From NCBI RefSeq assembly GCF_029946515.1, contig NZ_JARZHH010000039.1:42459-106458 (forward strand): a stretch of 64,000 nt of DNA, given 5' to 3'. Numbering within the stretch: the stretch's first letter is position 1; each line of letters starts with the position of its first letter. The notes below the pieces were generated by a model, which saw nothing but the letters and a program-made list of their open reading frames with translations, was not told where the DNA came from and did not search any database. Position numbers and translations under genes: made by a program. Shown here one piece after another: positions 60,748 to 64,000 of the stretch. The DNA is from Polyangium sp. 6x1 (GTDB taxonomy: Bacteria > Myxococcota_A > Polyangia > Polyangiales > Polyangiaceae).

Positions 60748-61809
60748 CTACCGCGAGGGCGGCGCCTGCGTCTCGCCGTGTTCGCGCCCGCCGCGCTTGC
60801 CGCGGAAATGCGGCGGCATCTGCGGGCCTTCCTCGATGCGCTGAGCGAGCGTGCTCCGCTGCTCGGCGTCGAGCACCGGCACGATGGCCCCGAGCGCCTT
60901 CACGAGGTGGTCACCCATCTCGGGCCGCATGTCCTTCGGGGGCATGAGGGCCTCGGCGTCGAACTTTTCGCCGCGGAACGATTCGAACGCGGTCTTCATG
61001 CGGGCGCGCATCTCCTCGTGCTTCTTCGCCCACGCCTCCCGATCCATCCCCTCGGGCTTCTCGGGCCGCGAAGCCTCGAGCGCGGTCTTGATCTGCGCGC
61101 GTTGCTCGTCGCGGAGCTCGAGCCCGTGCAGGAAGAAGCCCATCGGCCCGTGCTCGCCGCGAGGGCCGTGCATCGCGCCCTCGGGACCACGCGGCCCGCG
61201 CGCGCCGTCCTCGGGACCACGCGGCCCACGCTCGCGCGCCTCGGGACCACGCGGCCCGCGCTCACCCGCCTCGGGACCACGCGGCCCGCGCGCGTGCTTC
61301 ATGCCTTCGGGCCCGTGCTTCGCCATCCGCTCCTCGACGTGCGTCACGAGCGCCGCGCGCTGCGCCGGGGTGAGCGTCGCGTGCAGCGTGCCGAGGGCCT
61401 TCGCGACGGACGCGCGCCGCTCGCTCGCGAGCTTCTCCACGTCGCCGAGCTTCGCCTTCACGGCGGCCTCGTCGATCTTGCCGGCGCGCACGCCGTCGGC
61501 GAGCGCCTTGTGGAACGCCTTCCGGTCGGCCTCGTGCGTGTCGCCGAGCGTGTCCAGCGCGGCTTCGATCGTCTTGCGTTGCTCGGCCGAGAGGTCGTCG
61601 AGCTCGTGGAGCGCCGTGACGAGCAGCTCGCCGCCGCCGTGGTGACGACCGAACTTGCCACCGTGGCCCTGCGGGCCGGGCTCAACCTCCGAAGCAGCCT
61701 CCGCGGCCGAGGCGACCTCCTCGTCCGGGCTCGCCGACGCGCAACCGCCCACGGCGAGGGCAAGGGCGAAGGTAAGGGGCGCGAAGAACTTCAGGGTACG
61801 GGTGAACAT
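60748..61809 (-). CDS. Spy/CpxP-like lipoprotein with collagen-like insert
   Basis: 353 residues. Signal ends AVGGC (lipobox, C23). Two helical Spy/CpxP-like modules (LSAEQRKTIEAALDTLGDTHEADRKAFHKAL; LTPAQRAALVTHVEERMAKHG; and a C-terminal LRDEQRAQIKTALEASRPEK) flank a Gly-Pro-Arg-rich 10-residue repeat (GPRGPEAGER, four copies) that looks collagen-like. GGAGAGA precedes the ATG. It starts the minus-strand unit that continues with the ECF sigma factor. Likely a periplasmic stress or metal-binding protein. Confidence 0.8.
   Translation of the reverse strand: MFTRTLKFFAPLTFALALAVGGCASASPDEEVASAAEAASEVEPGPQGHGGKFGRHHGGGELLVTALHELDDLSAEQRKTIEAALDTLGDTHEADRKAFHKALADGVRAGKIDEAAVKAKLGDVEKLASERRASVAKALGTLHATLTPAQRAALVTHVEERMAKHGPEGMKHARGPRGPEAGERGPRGPEARERGPRGPEDGARGPRGPEGAMHGPRGEHGPMGFFLHGLELRDEQRAQIKTALEASRPEKPEGMDREAWAKKHEEMRARMKTAFESFRGEKFDAEALMPPKDMRPEMGDHLVKALGAIVPVLDAEQRSTLAQRIEEGPQMPPHFRGKRGGREHGETQAPPSR
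61181..61300. repeat. 30-bp tandem repeat, four copies
   Basis: Units starting TCGGGACCACGCGGCCC at 61181, 61211, 61241 and 61271, encoding GPRGPE-x4 on the minus strand within the Spy/CpxP-like lipoprotein. Copies differ at a few bases. A flexible collagen-like linker is the likely product. Confidence 0.8.
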
Positions 61810-61910
61810 GATGATCTCTCCTCGTCCTCGCTCGTGATGCATCAGCGAGGTCTCGATCCAACTGACGGGGCGAGCCGGGCGATCCCTACGCGGGCGCCGA
61901 TGTTTTTCTC

Positions 61911-62199
61911 TTCCGGCAAGGGCGGCGTCGCGTTCCGCAAGGGCGGAGTCGTGTTCCACTTGGGCGGAGTCGTGTTCCACTTGGGCGGGGTCTTGTTCCA
62001 CTTGGGCGGGGTCTTGTTCCACTTGGGCGGGGTCTTGTTCCACTTGGGCGGGGTCTTGTTCCGCTTGGGCGGGGTCTTGTTCCGCAAGGGCGGAGTCCTG
62101 TTCCGCGACGGCGGCTTCGTGTTCCGCGACGGCGGGGTTCTGTTCCGCGACGGCGGCTTCGTGTTCCGCAACGGCGGGGTCGTGTTCGGCGAGGGCACG
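61911..62199. repeat. 21-bp tandem repeat array A
   Basis: Twelve clean 21-base units from 61933 to 62184, each starting TTCC and of the form TTCC-x-CTTGGGCGGGGTCTTG or the GCAAGGGCGGAGTCGTG variant, with degenerate copies at both ends. The period is a multiple of three and there are no stops in several frames, so long spurious reading frames cross it. It lies between the Spy/CpxP-like gene and array B. Confidence 0.85.
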
Positions 62200-62203
62200 A
62201 TGC

Positions 62204-62497
62204 CTCGCGCCAAGGACACAGCCGCTCGCGCCAAGGGCACAGCCGCTCGCGCCAAGGGCACAGCCGCTCGCGCCAAGGGCACAGCCGCTCGCGCCAAGGA
62301 CACAGCCGCTCGCGCCAAGGACACAGCCGCTCGCGCCAAGGGCACAGCCGCTCGCGCCAAGGGCACAGCCGCTCGCGCCAAGGACACAGCCGCTCGCGCC
62401 AAGGACACAACCGCTCGCGCCAAGGGCACAGCCGCTCGCGCCAAGGGCACAGCCGCTCGCGCCAACGACACAGCCGCTCGCGCCAACGACAAAGCCG
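62204..62497. repeat. 21-bp tandem repeat array B
   Basis: Fourteen exact 21-base units starting CTCGCGCCAAGG at 62204 + 21n, ending 62497. Two unit types (GGC or GAC at one codon-like position) occur in paired order, suggesting duplication of a 4-unit block; the last two units have AAC. Same period as array A but a different sequence. It ends 30 bases before the AraC gene and must include or adjoin its promoter (TATAGT at 62512-62517). Confidence 0.88.
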
Positions 62498-62527
62498 CCT
62501 TTCGGTCCGGCTATAGTCTTCGCCGCG

Positions 62528-63565
62528 ATGTCTGCGCGTGCCCTCGTTCGACCCATGCGCTCCCAGATCGTCGGCCCGATCCTGACGCATCTCCGGAGCC
62601 TCGGCGTCGATCCTTCCCCGCTCGTCGAGGCCTTCGGCCTCCCGCCCGGCGCCGAATCCGAGCCCGACGTCGTCCTGCCGCTCGCGAAGCTCTACGCGTT
62701 CCTCGACGAGGCCGGGCGCATCTCGAACGATCCGTTCCTCGGGGTGCACCTCGCCGCGCAGCTCGAGCGCGGAACCTACGACCTCCTGGAGTTCAGTTGC
62801 CTGAGCGCGCCGACCGTGCGCGAGGCCCTCGTCCGCGTCGCTCGTTACACGGCGCTGCTCAACGACCTCGTCGTGGCGACCTTCGAGGAGCGAGGAGGCC
62901 TCGGGCTCCTCCAGCAGCGAATCCCCGGCGCACCCCTGTGCCTCGGGCGTCACGCGAACGAGTGTTTCGTCGTCCTCGTCCTCCTCCGGACCCGCGCGCT
63001 GTCGGGCGTCTCCGTCGTGCCGGAGCGCGCGTGGTTCGGCCACCCCGCCCCGCGCGATACGTCGGCGCTCGTCGACGCGCTGGGGACGCATCGGCTCGCG
63101 TTCGACGCGGGCGCGACCGGGCTCGCGCTCCCCGGCGAGGCGCTCGATTTCCCGCTCGCGACCTCGGATCCGCGGCTACTTTCGGTCCTGGATCGTCACG
63201 CCGAGCGCTCCCGCGTGGCGCGCGAGCGGCCGCACGACTTTTTCGGGGAGGTCCGGCAGCGTGTGTTCGAGAAGCTGCGCGACGGCGCGCCCGATCTCGA
63301 GGTCGTGGCGCGCGAGCTCTCCATGAGCCCGCGCACGCTCCAGCGGCGCTTGACGGAGGAGGGCACGACGTTCCAGGAGCTCGTCGATGGGCTGCGGCGA
63401 GAGCTCGGCGGCGCCTATGTCCGCGATACGGAGCTGCCGCTCGGCGAGATCGCGGACGCGTTGGGGTACCGCGAGACAGGCGCGTTCCTGCGCGCATTCA
63501 AGCGCTGGTACGGGGTGACGGCGAGCCAGATGCGCGGCGCGCGCGCTCGCCCTGGCGCGCCCTGA
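62528..63565 (+). CDS. AraC family transcriptional regulator
   Basis: 345 residues. N-terminal AraC-type ligand/dimerisation domain (Arabinose_bd-like: FGLPPGAESEPDVVLPLAKLYAFLDEAG) and C-terminal double helix-turn-helix (LEVVARELSMSPRTLQRRLTEEGTTFQELVDGLRRE; LPLGEIADALGYRETGAFLRAFKRWYGVTASQMR). The first ATG is used; a TATAGT hexamer lies only 11 bases upstream, so the ATG at 62555 is also possible. Target genes unknown. The tandem repeat arrays directly upstream could affect its expression. Confidence 0.88.
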   Translation: MSARALVRPMRSQIVGPILTHLRSLGVDPSPLVEAFGLPPGAESEPDVVLPLAKLYAFLDEAGRISNDPFLGVHLAAQLERGTYDLLEFSCLSAPTVREALVRVARYTALLNDLVVATFEERGGLGLLQQRIPGAPLCLGRHANECFVVLVLLRTRALSGVSVVPERAWFGHPAPRDTSALVDALGTHRLAFDAGATGLALPGEALDFPLATSDPRLLSVLDRHAERSRVARERPHDFFGEVRQRVFEKLRDGAPDLEVVARELSMSPRTLQRRLTEEGTTFQELVDGLRRELGGAYVRDTELPLGEIADALGYRETGAFLRAFKRWYGVTASQMRGARARPGAP

Positions 63566-63652
63566 TCTCATTTCTGGCGTCCGCGGATCTCGCGTGCATC
63601 GGAGGGGCAATGGGAGGATCGCAGGGTCACTCCCTTTCACGAGGAGCCCTTC

Positions 63653-64000
63653 ATGCAGAACCGCGTTGCGATCTTCCTCTTCACCGTCGCGAGCCTCGCG
63701 GGCGGCGCCGGCTGCGACGGTGAGGCCTCCACGCCGAGCGGGAGCTCGAGCAGCGGGACGGGCGGACAGGGCGGACAAGGCGGGATGGCCGGCCCCGGTG
63801 GGACGGGCGGCATCGGAGGGATGGGTCCCGGCGGCGCCGGCGGAATGGGCGCCGAGGGCGGCGCCGGCGGAGCCGGGGGCGCTGGCGGAAGCGGGGGCGC
63901 TGGCGGAATGGGCGGCGAGGGCGGCGCTGGCGGGAGCGGAGGCGCTGGCGGGAGCGGAGGCGCTGGCGGGAGCGGAGGCGCTGGCGGGAGCGGGGGCGCT
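63653..64000 (+). CDS. Gly-rich lipoprotein, N-terminal part only
   Basis: 116 residues visible; the gene continues past the window end. Signal ends ASLAGGAGC (lipobox). The rest is a Ser stretch followed by nearly pure GG-x repeats (GGAGGSGGAGGMGGEGG), which at the DNA level become an 18-base tandem repeat (63929 on). GAGGAG lies upstream of the ATG. The same stalk type is seen in the 6207 and 26690 lipoproteins. A folded domain should follow downstream. Confidence 0.82.
   Translation, partial: MQNRVAIFLFTVASLAGGAGCDGEASTPSGSSSSGTGGQGGQGGMAGPGGTGGIGGMGPGGAGGMGAEGGAGGAGGAGGSGGAGGMGGEGGAGGSGGAGGSGGAGGSGGAGGSGGA
63929..64000. repeat. 18-bp tandem repeat, at least four copies
   Basis: GGCGGGAGCGGAGGCGCT repeats at 63929, 63947, 63965 and 63983 and runs off the window. 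It encodes GGSGGA units in the stalk of the truncated lipoprotein. Copy number is likely variable and may be hard to assemble. Confidence 0.75.

Noticed and set aside
61842..62492. Repeat-encoded proteins in the 21-bp arrays (several open frames on both strands)
   Set aside because: Every frame is open because the period is 21 bp and lacks stops; no ribosome-binding site or non-repeat domain supports any one of them.
60061..63723. Plus-strand open frame of about 1220 codons through the CnrYXH-like cluster and repeat arrays
   Set aside because: It is antisense to four well-supported genes and runs through stop-free 21-bp repeats; no protein family fits.

Overview
This is a high-GC (roughly 70%) bacterial chromosome segment with densely packed genes and no rRNA, tRNA, CRISPR array, transposase or phage gene that I can see. 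It looks like a myxobacterium of the Polyangiales (Sorangium/Polyangium type). The reasons are giant Ser/Thr kinases fused to ATPase and TPR modules, an FHA-type sigma-54 activator, many lipoproteins with Ser/Gly-rich linkers after the lipobox, GTG/TTG starts, and very long spurious open frames opposite real genes. The placement is inference.

Layout. 1-4432: end of a DraG-type hydrolase, then a three-subunit molybdenum hydroxylase (xanthine dehydrogenase family) operon with a glyoxalase I gene between its Mo and Fe-S genes. 4462-10219: acetyltransferase, lipoproteins, a TerB-like protein, a VOC protein and an RluA pseudouridine synthase. 10213-18590: TonB-dependent receptor with a lipoprotein, then membrane proteins of unknown role. 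18594-23027 (minus strand): an 805-residue protein of unknown function and an accessory cluster of small acidic proteins with an HNH nuclease pair. 23228-30119: esterase, acetyltransferase, SpoU methyltransferase, vWA lipoprotein, and two STAS/SEC14-like paralogues with a decayed third fragment between them. 30187-33047: DoxDA-ECF sigma-anti-sigma-thioredoxin operon. 33057-46148: a two-component system (NtrC-type regulator and kinase) divergent from a tripartite RND efflux operon, a membrane-sensor/trehalose-6-phosphate synthase fusion, a ClC channel and a Cys-rich lipoprotein. 46219-55470: formaldehyde-detoxifying dehydrogenase and two divergent giant kinases. 55498-59274: a second sigma-54 activator (FHA-like) flanked by two target-like genes. 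59392-61809: a CnrYXH-like ECF sigma cluster. 61911-62497: two arrays of 21-bp tandem repeats. 62528-64000: AraC regulator and a truncated Gly-rich lipoprotein.

How the parts work together. The strongest signal is regulatory. Six near-consensus sigma-54 (-24/-12) promoters lie in intergenic gaps, and most have a pair of short palindromes spaced 20-21 bp and centred about 88-100 bp upstream of the predicted start, the geometry of enhancer-binding-protein sites. One palindrome type (GGGAA-N3-TTCCC) links the two-component system, the RND operon, the Cys-rich lipoprotein and, more weakly, the ClC gene. A second type (TCGACGCGTCGA) surrounds the FHA-type activator and its two neighbours. This suggests two self-contained sigma-54 regulons side by side.

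The second strong signal is a 43-bp palindromic repeat found four times, always inside a coding sequence and always in frame, in three unrelated genes. It resembles the in-frame palindromic elements known from Rickettsia.
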